From the NCBI GenBank assembly GCA_050084985.1, contig JBITNC010000001.1, positions 152,086,001 to 152,150,000 of the forward strand: a stretch of 64,000 nt of DNA, in the 5' to 3' direction. The notes under the pieces are model-generated. The model worked only from the letters and a program-made list of their open reading frames with translations. It searched no databases and was not told the origin of the DNA. The translations under genes were made by a program, and so were the position numbers. Shown here one piece after another: positions 13,796 to 26,595 of this stretch. Origin of the DNA: Nageia nagi. Lineage: Eukaryota; Pinophyta. Position 1 is the first letter of the stretch. The number at the start of each line of letters is the position of its first letter.

Positions 13796-13899
13796 ATTAA
13801 GAAGTGTTTATCTCTGAAATATATATGACTAACTCAAGTATAGTACTAGATGTTGGAGATAAGCAAACTTTGGAATAAATTGCTAATGGGATTTAGATA

Positions 13900-16800
13900 A
13901 CTTTAGAGTATAGTGGGGGTCTTTTGACCCCTCAGAAGCCTTAATGAAATTCTTAAGCTAGAGCATAAGGTTAATCAATTCCCCTAAAAGGAAGAGAGCC
14001 TTAAAATACATCTACAAGGAGCTTGGACTTGATATGATTTTGATTAATGAATCTAAGTTAAAAAATGATAAAGTTTTGGGCACCAAGTAGAAAGTTTAGA
14101 GAGATGTGTTTTTTGAATGGAAATAAGTTATTGGTTTATCTGGTTGACTAATGAATCTTTGAAATCTAGAGACCATTGAGGTTTCAATAATTTCCTTAAG
14201 TTATCCTTCTAATAGGTATTTATATTCTTTTTATACATTTATTGATTCAACTTTTTCCTTTATCATTACAAATTTGTATGTATCTAATGATCCCATTGAA
14301 AGAATAAGGCTCTTTGAATTCTTATCTTTGAAGAGGAAACATTCAAGGGTCTCCCTTGGCTAATCATGGGGGATTTAAATATTTCTCTTTTCTCTCATGA
14401 AAAAAAATTAGCTGATGTAGTTAATAGAAGTAATTTGGATGATTTTAGACTCTTCATGTAAGAAAATGAACTTATGGATCTCGATCTTATTAGAAGTGAA
14501 TTCACTTAGGATAATTCTAGAATTTAAGAAGATCTAATTCAATATATACTTGATAGGGATATTTTTTCAATATATTGGCTCTCCCATTTTTGGATTATAC
14601 CTTAATTATAAAAGATAAGTTTCAATCTAATCACACTCATATTTTCCTTCAAGCTTCTCCCTTTTGGAGCAAGAACTCCCCTTTAGGTTTGAAGCTATAT
14701 GTTTGTCCCACCCTAAAATCACTAAAATGATCCAATAATGATGGGATATCAAGATCAAAGAAACTAACATATTCCAATTTAAATAAAAACTAAAATATGT
14801 AAATAAAAATTTGAAATAATGGAATAGCAATGTCTTCAAAATTTTGGATAGAAGAAAATAAGACCTAAATTTTGGAATATAGTGTATTAAAAGAACTATC
14901 CAATTTGAAGGAAGGTCATATGAGTTAGAAAAAAATAAAAAGAACTTGAAAATGATTATAACAAACTTTTAAGAGATGAGAAAATTCTCTAGAAATAAAA
15001 ATTTGGGGTTTCTTGGCTCAAAAAGTGTAATAGGAACATAGTTTTTGTATAAGATCACAACTATAAGAAGAATAGATTCTAACAAAATCAAGGGCATCAA
15101 GAATGAATAAGATAATTTGATAAGAGATCACATTGAAATGAAATAAAGAATTGTTAGCTTCTATAAAAAAAATTATTATCTCCTGATAAAGGGGATGACC
15201 CAATTGTAGCTGAAAATCTTCTTGAGCATATCCCTAACCTAGTTGATGAATAAAAAAATAAGATACCGATAGCACCCTTCACAGATGAGGAAATTGAAGA
15301 TATTATTCTCCAAATGAGGAAGGATAATTTCTTTGGCCCATATGACTTCTCATATAGGTTCTTCCAATTCTTTTGGGATATTATCAATTTTGATGTTATA
15401 GCTTCTATCAATGAATTTCACCAAAATAAAGCCTTACTAAAAAGTTGGAATTCTACATTTCTAGTTTTGATCCCTAAAATTTAGGGGGTATCTAACCTAA
15501 ACTAATTTCATCCTATTATACTTTACAATATTATTTATAAATTAATAAACAAAGTATTGGCTAATAGAATGAAGAACATTTTATTTTACCCTAAATCATA
15601 TTTATTAAATAGGATGGGTTTGTTCATAGTAAACAAATAGTGGTTACTATTATCATGATGTGTGAAACTTTCCATTATATAAAAATCTAGAAGGAATCAA
15701 CAATGCTTATTAAACTAGATATGCAAAAATGAAAAAATTTCATGTTATTTTTGGATCATGTTCTTGATAGATTTGTCTTTATCCATCATTGAAGGAGGTG
15801 AATTAATCTTTGTATTTCAACAACAACTTTCTTTATCCTTGTGGATGGAGAACTATAGGATTCAATAAAGTTGGTAGAGGGATTTGATAGGATGATCTAA
15901 TTTCCCATTACATTTTTGTTATCTTCACATAGGTACTTGGAAGGGAAATGAAAGAAACAAGAGAAGTTTGTAGGATTTAAGGAATCACACTTGCTCCTAA
16001 TTGTACTTTGGTTATCTATCATCAATTTATTTTGATGAAACAATTCTTATACTTCAAGATAAACTTTTGGAATCAAAAATAATGAAATAAATTTTATATG
16101 TTTATGAAAAATCATCCATTCAAAATATCAACTAACATAAAACATGTATTTTTTATGAATACCCTAGAGATGAAATAGAAGTAGATTCTCAATATCTTCC
16201 AATGCCTAATAAGTTCTTTATCCTTAAAATACCTTGGAATTCCCCTTTTCATGGTATTATTCAAAAGGATTTTTGGAATGGTGTTTTGGATAAGTTTGAT
16301 AAAAGATTGAAAAGTTAAAATAGTGTCATTTTAAATTATGCTGGTAAAATTCAATTGGTAAAATCAATGTTGAAAAATATATCAATATATATGGAAAATA
16401 TTTTTAAAATTCATTTTCACATTTTTAAGAAAACTGACCAAATATACAGCAAATTCATATGGACATGGGTTGAAGAAAAGAAGATATTATCCTTGATTTC
16501 TTAGGATAAAGTCTACATAATTAAAAAGGAGGGTGGTATTGGCATTAGATCCCTAAAATAGTTTAATGAGGTATTTAGGATTAAGCTTGTATGGAAATTA
16601 TGCAATGAAGATGATATATAATATATAAAGGTTTGTATAACTAAATATTTGAAAGGCCATACTAATTTCCTCAACTTCTACTTCGTCCCAAGAGGCTCTG
16701 CATTTTGGAATGGGTTGATCAATGTTCATGATATTGTTTGTACTAATTCCAAATGGGAGATCTACAATGGAGAAAAAATATATTTTAAGGATGACCCTTT

Positions 16801-17520
16801 ATATATAGAATACCCTTAGCTTGAAATAATAATTTTAGGCTCATGTATTTTTGGAAAAAATTAAATGTTAGATTCAGGTTCTATGAATACATAAATAAGG
16901 ATAACTTTAAAGTATCATGATTCATTCCTAGAGCTCCAAGTATTTAAATTGAGATACAATTTAATTAGGTTAGATGATTGGTGGCCAACAATTTGGTCTT
17001 TTTTATAGAAAAATCATATGACCTAACTTGGATCAATGCAAGGGGGGAAAAAAAGTCTACTCAATTTCAATTGGATACAACATATTAAACAAAGATTTGA
17101 AGGGTGATATAAGAAGATTGTGGGGAAAAGTTTAGGCCAAGGGATACATCCCTAAATGGAAATATTTTCTTTTTACTATTCTTCTTAATTAGGTACATAC
17201 ACTATATATTCTTAGGAAGAATGGATGCAACTTTCCTAACCAATGTTTCTTATTTAAGAAAGAAGAATAAATAATTCCATGTCTTTTTATCCACTTTGAG
17301 TTCTTAAGCTAGATTTGGGAAACTTTGAGTGGTATGTTGAGATTTCAATGGGCTAAATCCTACATATTGGTAGAGTTCATAGAATAATGGGATCTAGGAG
17401 ATCTAAAGGAAATTCTAGTAGAGTTTGGAATCTCTTAGCACCACATGTTTGCTAGGCAATTTAGAAGTAACGTAATTGGAGGATCTTTAAAGATATAAGT
17501 AAAAAAAAACTAGAATAATG
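13900..17520 (+). pseudogene. L1-type LINE ORF2 (endonuclease, reverse transcriptase, zinc region)
   Basis: Domains occur in L1 order through many stops and frameshifts. The APE-type endonuclease shows LGLDMILINESKL near 14020 and LIMGDLN near 14360. RT begins near 15170 and shows FFGPYDFSYRFF, LIPKI, KLINKVLANRMK, MLIKLDMQK and a broken active site near 16020 (FDE in place of the ADD triad). It continues with LKYLGIPL-type residues near 16230 and KKEGGIGIRSLK near 16530. The end has the NGCNFPNQCF zinc-like segment near 17225 and RIFKDIS near 17490. Target duplications and poly(A) tail were not resolved. It encodes the target-primed reverse transcription machinery but is dead. Confidence 0.85.
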
Positions 17521-20190
17521 GATATAGTACTTTTTATATTAAATAAAAATGTCATATTATGCATTAAAATGAACCCCACTAAGGATTTTGATTGCATGCA
17601 TCTATTGAGTAAGCTTCACTTAGATGAACCCACTTGTAAGATGGCAAGAGGGTTATGGGATGAAAAGCGAAAGTTCATCGTGACACAACATGATGGATTA
17701 AAGTGGAGGGGGATATGCTTTTTCAATGAATTATTTCATATAGATTACCCTCTTCAAATTGTTAGATCCCATGATTTGACATGTTGGCATGCTCGATCAT
17801 TGATAGGTGGTAAGGTATTTGGATATTATATTTGAGAGTTGAATTTACTAGAAGCTTTCATGCTTGTAATTGCATGAAGATAGAATAGGCTACGCATGCA
17901 AAGTCAAACCCAATAGATATAAGGAGTTCAAGAAAGATAAGGTTTACTAGATTCTTATTCAAAAAGGTGATGTTGGAAGTTTTATTGGATAGAGTAGAGG
18001 CTATGATGAAGAATTATCAAAAAAAGATGGAAAAATTGTGAGAACATGACAAAGTCAAAATTAGTGGTGTGACTATCAAAATTTCTATGGGATCCAAAGT
18101 TGTTGCAACTAGTATGATTCTATAAGGAAGATGGTACTGCCATAAGGATAAGGTCCTACTAACTAAAATTGAATCTTTTCTTAGTGAAGGAGAGAAATTG
18201 GTTCAATCTAGGATATGTTTTGCTATGGCTGAATTAAGAACTCCTTGGTTACCTTGAATGGATGCTTTTTGGTAATATTTTCCCTAATTTTATTTTACTA
18301 AATCATATTTTTTATGCATATACAATTGGCACATTAATTTTCCTTTTTTCTTTCTAGACTCCTTGTGAATCTTGATAAAAGAATTGAAATAAGGTAAAGA
18401 TGATATGCCCATGCATCAAGCTTTAGGATAGATAATAAAAGGGATAAGAGTGTATCCTCTAAGGATTAGAAGAAATACATTAAGATAGACACTATGAAGA
18501 ATACTTAAGGAGGGAAATATATTGGCCCTTTAACATTCTCCAAATCAAATGCATCAAAATGCACAAATGCTATAAACATAATTATGAAAATTAAGGTTCA
18601 ACAAGAAGTTACAAACTCATGTTTTGAAGGTAAGAAAGGATAAATAATAGAATAAGGATCAAACCACCATTTTGATGCATATAAACATTTATGCTACAAA
18701 TTAGGATAAGGATTTGGTTAACCGGAAGGCTACTACAATGCCCTAAGTTGAAAAAGTCTATTGTAGTAAGAAAAGTAAAGAGAAGAGGGAAAAACGAGTA
18801 CTAAGGTTATTCAACACAAGGAAAGTGACAAGATAGTAAAAAGCAAAGGAATTGAAGATTAGGATTTGAATATGCTTGCCAACTTGAAGATTGTTATCTC
18901 ATTGCATCATTCTAAGAGAGGGATAAAACCCTAGTACAGTGTAACCTATCTACTAGTTTATTATGTGTTTTTTTATTTGTTAGCTACTGGCCATATCTTT
19001 TATAGTTATTTGTGTAACATATAGGCTAATTTCTAGTTCCTTCTTCTATATTGATGGTTTATTTTGTTACATTCATTTTTAAACTTTGGTCTATTTGTAC
19101 TAATATTATAATTGGAAATATTGATTCAGAATGTGAATCTAAGTGAACTATTCTAGAAAATTATTTATGCAAGTTTAATGATTCTAGAATTAAATAATAC
19201 AAATATTAAGGTGTAGATAACATTGATATTCTTTAATAATATAAAGATAGAGCGATTTGAATCAATTTTCCTTCAAATATAGAGCTATCAAGATCATATT
19301 TTTGATTATAATCTAGTGTTGTACATCAATAGATGCATAGCACTTATAATCTTCATACTCATCCTTAATTTAGATACCATCTATTTGTATAAATATTCTA
19401 TCTAATTGTAAGGGTTACAATTTATTATATAAGTAATTTATTGTAACTATCTAAAAAATATGTAATTGATAGTAAAAAAATATATGGGTATATAACTATT
19501 TCCATGTGTTTAAGTATTAAACTCTCTAATATTTCAATCAAGTTTTTTTAAATACTTATTTATATTTTAGTTTCATTTAAATAATACAAACTTTTATATA
19601 AAACTTTGTAAGTTAAATTGAGATCATAAATTGAAAATTATTAAATCAATTTACAAAATTATATGTTGTATCATGGATGCTCATTTGCTTCAAGCAATGA
19701 GCCACATTATGCAATTGACTCAATCTTCCTTTTTGGGCCTTAACTTGACTACTCTCAATTCTTATATTAAATTTGAAAGTAAAATATATGTGAGTGATAA
19801 AAATAATATGATATTTTTTATATACTTAAATTTCTAAATTATTCACCTATGATTTTATTTTTATTGCATTCAATCCACACATCCTAAAAATAAATAGAAT
19901 ATTATAACATTCACCTATTATACATAAGAAGTGGGTTGATATTTCAATGGATTTTATTGAAGGGTTACCCAAATTGATGATTATGTTTTAACATCCTTTA
20001 AACACAATAATTTATAGTATCGATCAAAATATGTCCAAATATAAATATATATCATTTATGTTAGATGATTATTTTCAATAAAATTAATATTCATAATAAA
20101 ATTACCAAGCTTATTTTGGTTACCCTAGTTTAACAAATCATGTATCAAGTTGTAGTTATAAATATCATTATAAGTTTATCTAATATCTTT
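17521..20190. other. No assigned gene; possible coding remnant at 17560-18260
   Basis: After the LINE, plus-strand frames stay fairly open: 105 codons at 17518-17835 (including MARGLWDEKRKF and HDLTCWHARSLIGG), then KVKISGVTIKISMGSKVVATSM near 18055. This suggests a decayed protein, but I do not recognise the family. From about 18300 to 20190 the sequence is AT-rich with no supportable feature. Confidence 0.35.
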
Positions 20191-20199
20191 GTAAAATTA

Positions 20200-21866
20200 G
20201 AAAATAATAAGAAAAAAAGGTCTCATCATCTATGGAATCTAGGTTACAAACTTATAGAATCTTTATCCCATCATGTTTTAGGCATCTTCCATTTACCTAT
20301 TTTATTATGCAATTCATATAAATTAGTTCTTAATTTTACAATCATAAGTTTATTTTCTTTTTAATATTATCATCACTCCAAAATAATTTCAATTACTATA
20401 TTTGCACTTTGTAATTTTAAATCAATATTATATGAAAGAGTTATATTATTGTGTATGCCCTAAAAATCAATTGACTTATCAAATTCTTTTAGGTAACCTA
20501 TTTTAATACATTAATGGGTTGGAAAATAATTTTAGACCATTATAGGGAGTTTATGATTATGTAAGTTTATAATTATATAATATATTATCGTGTCATAAGG
20601 AATTTCTTTCAATACAAAGTAGACCAACTTCCATGAGAAGGACAGGGTATGGTGTGTTATTTTTAATTTTGAAGTTAGAAATAATTAATTATTTTTGAAT
20701 TCGCTCAATTTAATTCCATGTTTCTTGAGAAATTATTCCATCCCAAACTTCATATCCATAAATAATTATTAGAGTTACATGGTAAGAAAAATAATTTTCT
20801 TTTTTTCTTAGCTCCAAAGTTCTAAATTTTTACAATTATTTTCTAAATCATAAAGAACTTCCATCTAACAAAGAATTTTTTCAATACTTAGATTTCTATT
20901 TAGTTTATGACTAATATTAATACCTAACTATTTGAAACAATGAATCACCTCCAAAGGTTTATTATTAAAGAGGATCATAGGGTAAAGTATTTTTTAAAAT
21001 TTAATATTCATAATTTTAATTTTATCTATATTAACTCTTAAACTAGTATATTATATATTTCTAAAGGATATTTCAATATTTTACAAGATTATCATGACAT
21101 TTATATAACAAGATAATTCTAGTTGCATAAAGTAGGAGAACAATGATGAAGTTATAGAGGATGATGCCTATGAATCCAACTTCTTATGAATATCTTTCTA
21201 GTTGATCTATGTAAATAGGAAATAGAGTTGGGGATGGTAGGCATCCTTGTTTAGCTCTAATATTACAATTAATTTCCTCATGCCACCTAAATACTTTTGA
21301 ATTTGAAGATGAATTGTTTATAAAGCCTATCAACTACAAATTTTAGATTAAAATATATTTCTAAATCAATCATATACTTTGAAAATTTACCCTTAGGAAT
21401 AGTATTAAAGTTTTTTTTTAAATCCATAAAGAAAGCAAAAATATATTTATCATTTCAATAATTTGAAGCATAATTCAAAAAGTGAGGATGTGTGATCAAT
21501 TATTGAAGGTTTACTTCTAAAACTAACTTGGTCTTTAGCTCTTAATTTTTTATCATCAATCCAATTATTAATTTTATTTTTTATAATAGTACCATAGATT
21601 TTGGCAAGTAAAGGAGATATCATAATAGTTATATAATTAGATGGATAATTCTTGTCCCTAGTTTTGTAGATAGGTATGATTGAACTTATAGTGCCTAGTT
21701 TAGGGAATCGTTATTTAAGAGTAGTGTTGAAAAGGGTTTGGATATAAATGGAAAGGGTGGAGATTCCAATTTATGAATTTATTGTTGATATACTTTGATG
21801 TTGTTTGCCTTCCCTTTTGATAAGTTCTTAATTCCATCCTTAATATCATTTGTATAGAATACAATC
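20200..21866 (-). pseudogene. Second LINE lineage, reverse transcriptase region (minus strand)
   Basis: Minus-strand translation from 21850 downward gives KDGIKNLSKGKANNIK, then LAKIYGTIIKNKINNWI, KLRAKDQVSFRSKPSIIDH, IRAKQGCLPSPTLFPIYIDQLE and LLYATRIILLY. These are the palm and finger motifs of a non-LTR retrotransposon RT, with the catalytic YADD changed to YATR (about 21089-21135). A weaker C-terminal region continues to about 20200. Frameshifts and stops are frequent. Motif wording differs from the L1 at 13.9-17.5 kb, so this is a separate lineage. It is interrupted at its N-terminal side by the MITE at 21867. Confidence 0.8.
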
Positions 21867-22287
21867 CACTATTAGGAAAGGGCCTATCTATATCATTTTT
21901 TATATCACAAAAATATTTCTAAATACATTGACACAAATTACATCATAATGCATCACCTTAAATTGAATTTTTTAAAAAAAATTGTACAATTTTTGATCCA
22001 AAATCTGATGCAAAGTTTTTGTCGCATTGCACTAACAAAAATTAAAATGCATTTGAGCCCTTTTTTTTAAAATTACACATAATTAAAAGATCTATAATTT
22101 TGTAATGTCTCTCTACAAAAACCAATGCAAATTCTAACATAAAATTTGATAAATCAAAGAAAATGTGATGCAAAAAAAGGATACAAAAACTACTAATACA
22201 ATTGCATCAATTTTTTGGTGAAAACATAAAAAAATGCAATATGTTTAGACACAAAAAAGGATGCAAATAGGGGGTTTTCTAGTAGTG
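21867..22287. mobile_element. CACTA-like MITE inserted in the minus-strand LINE
   Basis: The left end is CACTATTAGGAAAGGGCCTA and the right end in reverse complement is CACTACTAGAAAACCCCCTA. These are imperfect terminal inverted repeats starting with the CACTA motif of En/Spm-type transposons. The element is 421 bp and has no coding capacity. LINE coding similarity flanks it on both sides. A 3-bp target duplication is not clear (ATC versus TTA), so excision or decay has blurred it. Mobilisation would need a transposase in trans. Confidence 0.65.
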
Positions 22288-22640
22288 TTATTTTGTGTAA
22301 TTGGGAATGTTATATTCTATAAATTATCCTCCATAATGATTTTTGAGATAATAATTATGACTATTTATAATAATTTGAACTTTAACTATCATTTTTCTAG
22401 GTTATTTTTTCCCAAATTGTTTTAGATTATATTAGTATAGGTCTAAATATTTTTCCTATTATTGATTCAAAAAAACTTCATTTATTATATCTAACTAGGT
22501 TCTTATATTCTTTCATTTTTTGGTGCTTATCTTTATTATTTTGAGCAATCTTACTATTTTTTCTAGCAACTTTACATTTACATGACATACATTATATATA
22601 ATTAGATTAATTTTATCAAGACATAAAAGTGAGATCATAA
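22288..22640 (-). pseudogene. Minus-strand LINE, linker upstream of the reverse transcriptase
   Basis: Minus-strand frames carry decayed residues such as LEKIVRLLKIIKISTKK and NNLGKK. They end with a YYLKNHYGG-like stretch near 22330, the kind of linker that precedes the RT core in LINEs. It continues the LINE after the MITE. The assignment depends on position as much as on sequence. Confidence 0.4.
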
Positions 22641-23188
22641 TATATCAAGACCCAAAATTGCAAGAAATATCATGAGAATAATCACATGTTAAAAATCCAA
22701 AATAGGAATTGTAAAAAGTTCACAAAAAACTCTTAATGCATACTAATTTAATGTGATTTACTATAAGTCAACCATCAAAAAATTTTTGAGGTTGTGATAC
22801 AAATGAAATATTTATTAACTATCTAATATAGATATAATTATGTTTTTTGATAGTTAATGATGATAGACATTTGTGAAGTTTGTTATATATAATAATTTAG
22901 TAAAATATATGAATAGTTATTAATATATAGTTTAAGAATGATTTAATAATATTTAACATTTTGAACTTTCAATATCTTATATTAAAAGATATTTATTATT
23001 TATATTATTTTAGGATATAAAATTTTTCATGTTCTTTAAAAATAGAAAAAAATCAATAATTAATTAGAATTATTTGTTTTAAAAAAAAGAAAATAAAAAA
23101 TTTTTCAAATATTCTAATATTTTTCCTCTTTGTAGATTATATAATAAAAAAAATTAATTTGAATCACATAAATTATATATTTTATGGA
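22641..23188. other. AT-rich stretch without recognisable feature
   Basis: It lies between the LINE linker and the inverted-repeat element and may be further decayed LINE. No motif was found. Confidence 0.5.
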
Positions 23189-23267
23189 GAATTATAAAAA
23201 TAACCCCAATAATTCACATATTTACATATTTGACCTTATGAAATTTTTAATTACAAAAATGACCCTG
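23189..23267 (+). repeat. Left terminal inverted repeat
   Basis: It pairs with 23831-23911, with roughly a dozen differences by eye. Confidence 0.75.
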
Positions 23268-23830
23268 TTTAAATTAACACCTTTTTATGAGAATTTGTGT
23301 CCCCCACATCTAGATATTACAGTTGAACAAAAAACAAGGAACGCCTAATATTGTAGATTATTTGAGGCTCACTATTGAATTATTTGAGGGTGAGGATGAA
23401 AAAGTTTCCTAGTAGAGAGATTCAAGCTTGGATTTGGCATTATTGATTACAAAGAATGCATGGAGTGAAATTTTCAATGGCCCATCCTTCTCTACCTTAT
23501 TCCCTAATCGAATTAATCAACAAGCCTGCATATCATCACTAATTAGTTCTTATTATGTTTAATCATTCCCAAAATTGAAGTCATAAATACCAACATTTGA
23601 TTTACAGCAAGCATTGATGTTAGCCTACCTAATTTAAAAAGTTGTGTATTACTATCAACCATAAAACACCATCTTCACCTATGGGTAACTCACATGATAA
23701 TATTTATGTTAACAACCTTTCATCTATTACATCTTCTATTCACATGAATTGGGTGGATGGAACCTTCAAAGCTAAGGACTCATCCAAATTATAGTTTTAC
23801 TATATAAGTTTTTTCAAGATAATAAGAGTG

Positions 23831-23911
23831 ACAGGGTTATTTTTGTAATTAAAATCTTATAAGGCTAAATATGTAAATGTGTGAATTATTGGGTTTAGTT
23901 TTGTAAATTTC
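23831..23911 (-). repeat. Right terminal inverted repeat
   Basis: It is the reverse complement partner of 23189-23267 and begins CAGGGTTATTTTTGTAATTA on the plus strand. Confidence 0.75.
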
Positions 23912-23944
23912 TTTTTATTTTAATCACTCATGACTAGTTTGAAG

Positions 23945-24250
23945 GAATTAGCTAGGTGAGATTTGTAATAACAAGAAATTACTCCAAAGCCTCTACCTCC
24001 ATGCCTTTTGTTCCAAATATAAATAAATTTGAATCCATCCATATCAAAAAATTTCTTTTTATCTTATTTCCAAGTTTAAATGAGAAAAATTGCATCTATA
24101 TATATAGGCTTACTATTATTAAGTTTAAAGATTGTTTAGTTCATTCTTATTCTAATTTGAAGGTTTTGTTTATATTATATGGGAGAAGATTTAGAAGTAA
24201 TATTATTTGAAATAAGTTAGTAGTTTTATCGCTTATATTTTTTATTTATT
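23945..24250 (-). pseudogene. Possible LINE endonuclease fragment (minus strand)
   Basis: Minus-strand translation near 24050-23975 reads DGFKFIYIWNKRHGGRGFGV. This resembles the G-rich segment of APE-type LINE endonucleases (K-x-HGGRG-x-GV). Position and strand fit the N-terminal end of the LINE whose RT is at 20.2-21.9 kb, with the inverted-repeat element inserted between them. The match is short. Confidence 0.4.
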
Positions 24251-25580
24251 CAATTTTTTGCATTAGGTTAGAGAAAAGGGATTCTATATGTTTAATTCTT
24301 TATTAGAGTTATTTAATTGGTTTTAGATATGATTTTATATTTTTAACTTTGATTTTAAAGTATGTTATTTCTTAATTATTTTTCAAATGCACCAATTCAA
24401 TATTTTCTTCTAATGCTTGTAATGCTTCCCTTAAAACAAATTATTTGTATTTCACATTTTTAGTCTAATGGTAATGCCATCAATCTTCTCGTGTAATTTA
24501 GTAAAGTGGGTGAGAATTTTTTATTCAAATATTATAATATGTCATATGTTATACTCTAATTTAAAAAATTTATCATAAAGACTCTTAAAAGTATTTTTTT
24601 AGGTTAAAGGAACTCATAGTAAAGCTTTAAAAAAATAGAGTCAAATAATTAATGAGGAAAATACAACTTAATGTGATTAAGTAATCATAATTTTTAGAGA
24701 ATATTAAAGACTAATTATGACTCTTTATATAATGAAGTAAAGAAAATAAAAGATAAATTAGAAGTATGCATGTTGAAAGTGTATGAAACAATGTGTAAGT
24801 ATTAGTTCTCACAAAGAGACTGGAGTCCCTTCAAACCTGAAACTTCATTAGTTTGAAATCTATAAATAGTAGAAACATTAGGCAAAAGGTATCAAAAAAT
24901 CACTATGAAATTAAAAAGTATGTTATACATTACCAAGGAGTTACAAAAAATATGTAGTTGTTACTAATTTTTAGTTGGTTTTACAATAGGAATTACGAGA
25001 ACAAAGGGTCACTTTCATGGAGAATGAACAAAATAGATGAGCTCAAGAATACATGAATGTACATGACTAATGTGTTGGAAGTTCAATCCTCATTAACACT
25101 TATAATATCCTTTTTTTTTTGCAAGTTTCAACAAATCCACAATTTTCTATTTTATCATAACAATCACTATAATAGAATTCATACACGAAATTATAGACAT
25201 AAAATTGTGACTAGAGGTTAATTTCAACTATCAACGTAAAACTCCAACTATAGTGTATAACGATATAGGATAATTGGATCTCTTAAGGAAATTTTGATTT
25301 CAAACATCATAATACTAGAAATTTCACATAGGTGTGTAATGGGTATGTCGAATACGTATGGAAGATCAGGGATGAAAGATCCAACTGTGCATAACCTTTC
25401 CATCATCTTGTAAGGTATGCAGCAAATATAATCCATGGATTATCCAAGTGAACATGATTTTATCATATAGGGAACACCTTTGATGTAATTACTTAGGATC
25501 AAGGTGTGTAATCTTGAGGTCTTATGAATAATGTATAAGGTTGCTTAAAATTACAATTAAATATGAACAAAATTTGAAGC
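24251..25580. other. No supportable gene
   Basis: AT-rich sequence with scattered stops in all frames. It may hold decayed upstream parts of the Ty3/gypsy pol that becomes recognisable at 25.6 kb. Confidence 0.5.
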
Positions 25581-26595
25581 GATGAGTAATCATGATTGCA
25601 ATAGTGGATAGGCTATCTTAATATGATCATTTTGTTATGCTACAACACCCCTTTATAAAAGGAAGATGGGTCAATATATTTTTAAATAAATTTTCTCACC
25701 TCCATGGTGTGCTAAAACATATTTTCAATGAGAGAAACCTAATATTTACAATTAGTTTTTGGAAGGAGTTTTTCATCTCATTAGTATCAAATTGAATACA
25801 AGCTTTCTACCATCCATAACTAGATATATTAATAAAAATAATCAAAAAATTATAAAAATATATTTAATATATTTACATATGATAAACAAGCACAATGGAC
25901 TATATGGCTTCCCTTAGCAAAATAGACATCATCCCATTTTTCTACCAATATATTTTGCTTGTGGGATATTTTATAGGAAAATCATTCAACATTTATATAT
26001 TATATTATAGGTTCAATAAAGGTGAATGAAGCTAGTAACATACTACAATATTGATAAGAGTTTCTCTCTCTTGTTAAATATAATTTTCATTAAATATAAA
26101 ATCATATAAACAATAAATAAACCAACATAAAATAAAAAGAATCTTTTAAGAAGGTGATATTATATTCCTTCAACTTTAACCATACAAACAAACATTGTTA
26201 AAGACAAATATCAAAATAAGTTGACAACCAAGTTCTATACACCATATAGAGTACTTACTCTTAATCAAGCTACCTATAAATTAGAACTACCATTATCTTC
26301 AAAAATTCATCCCATTTTGTATGTTTCTTTTTTTTAAATGTGCTTGATAGAAATATTTAAGCACCAACATTACTTCTAGAACTCAATTTAAAAAAAAAAG
26401 GATACATAATGCTAAAACTATAAGTTATTTTGGATGAGAACTTAAGTAATATATGGAAAAATAAATTCATATAATTACTTATAAAATATAAGTACCTAGC
26501 TAAAGAGGATGTAATGTAGGAACTAATGTTATTTTGAAGGACATTCCATGGATACAAGCTTTGAGAACAAAACTTTTAAATAGGGAATTTAGTAT
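25580..26595 (+). pseudogene. Ty3/gypsy chromovirus integrase and chromodomain remnant
   Basis: The integrase core is seen as VDRLS-x-YDHF near 25600, HPF, then LHGVLKHIFNERNLIFTISFWKEFF near 25705-25790. The last segment aligns with the LHG-x-P-x-SI-x-SDRDP-x-F-x-S-x-FWKEL segment of the family, with the catalytic aspartate context changed to NERN. The C-terminal GDIIFLQLQPYKQTLL region (about 26155) and LSSKIHPILYVS (about 26300) follow. A decayed chromodomain (ILDENLSN, LLIKYKYLAKEDV, FHGYKL) ends near 26590. Chromodomains target integration to marked chromatin. Stops and frameshifts throughout make it non-functional. RT and LTRs were not found. Confidence 0.8.

Larger units (their letters stand above)
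23189..23911. mobile_element. 723-bp DNA transposon-like element with about 80-bp terminal inverted repeats
   Basis: The left end (23189-23267) and the reverse complement of the right end (23831-23911) match over roughly 80 bases. Shared blocks include CCAATAATTCACA, ATTTACATATTT and TTTTAATTACAAAAAT. The interior has no supportable gene. Long inverted repeats and size fit a Mutator-like non-autonomous element. Flanks are A/T-rich and I could not establish a 9-bp target duplication, so the superfamily is open. Confidence 0.7.

Noticed and set aside
15018-15411. Minus-strand frames in the LINE
   Set aside because: They are antisense to recognisable RT coding on the plus strand.
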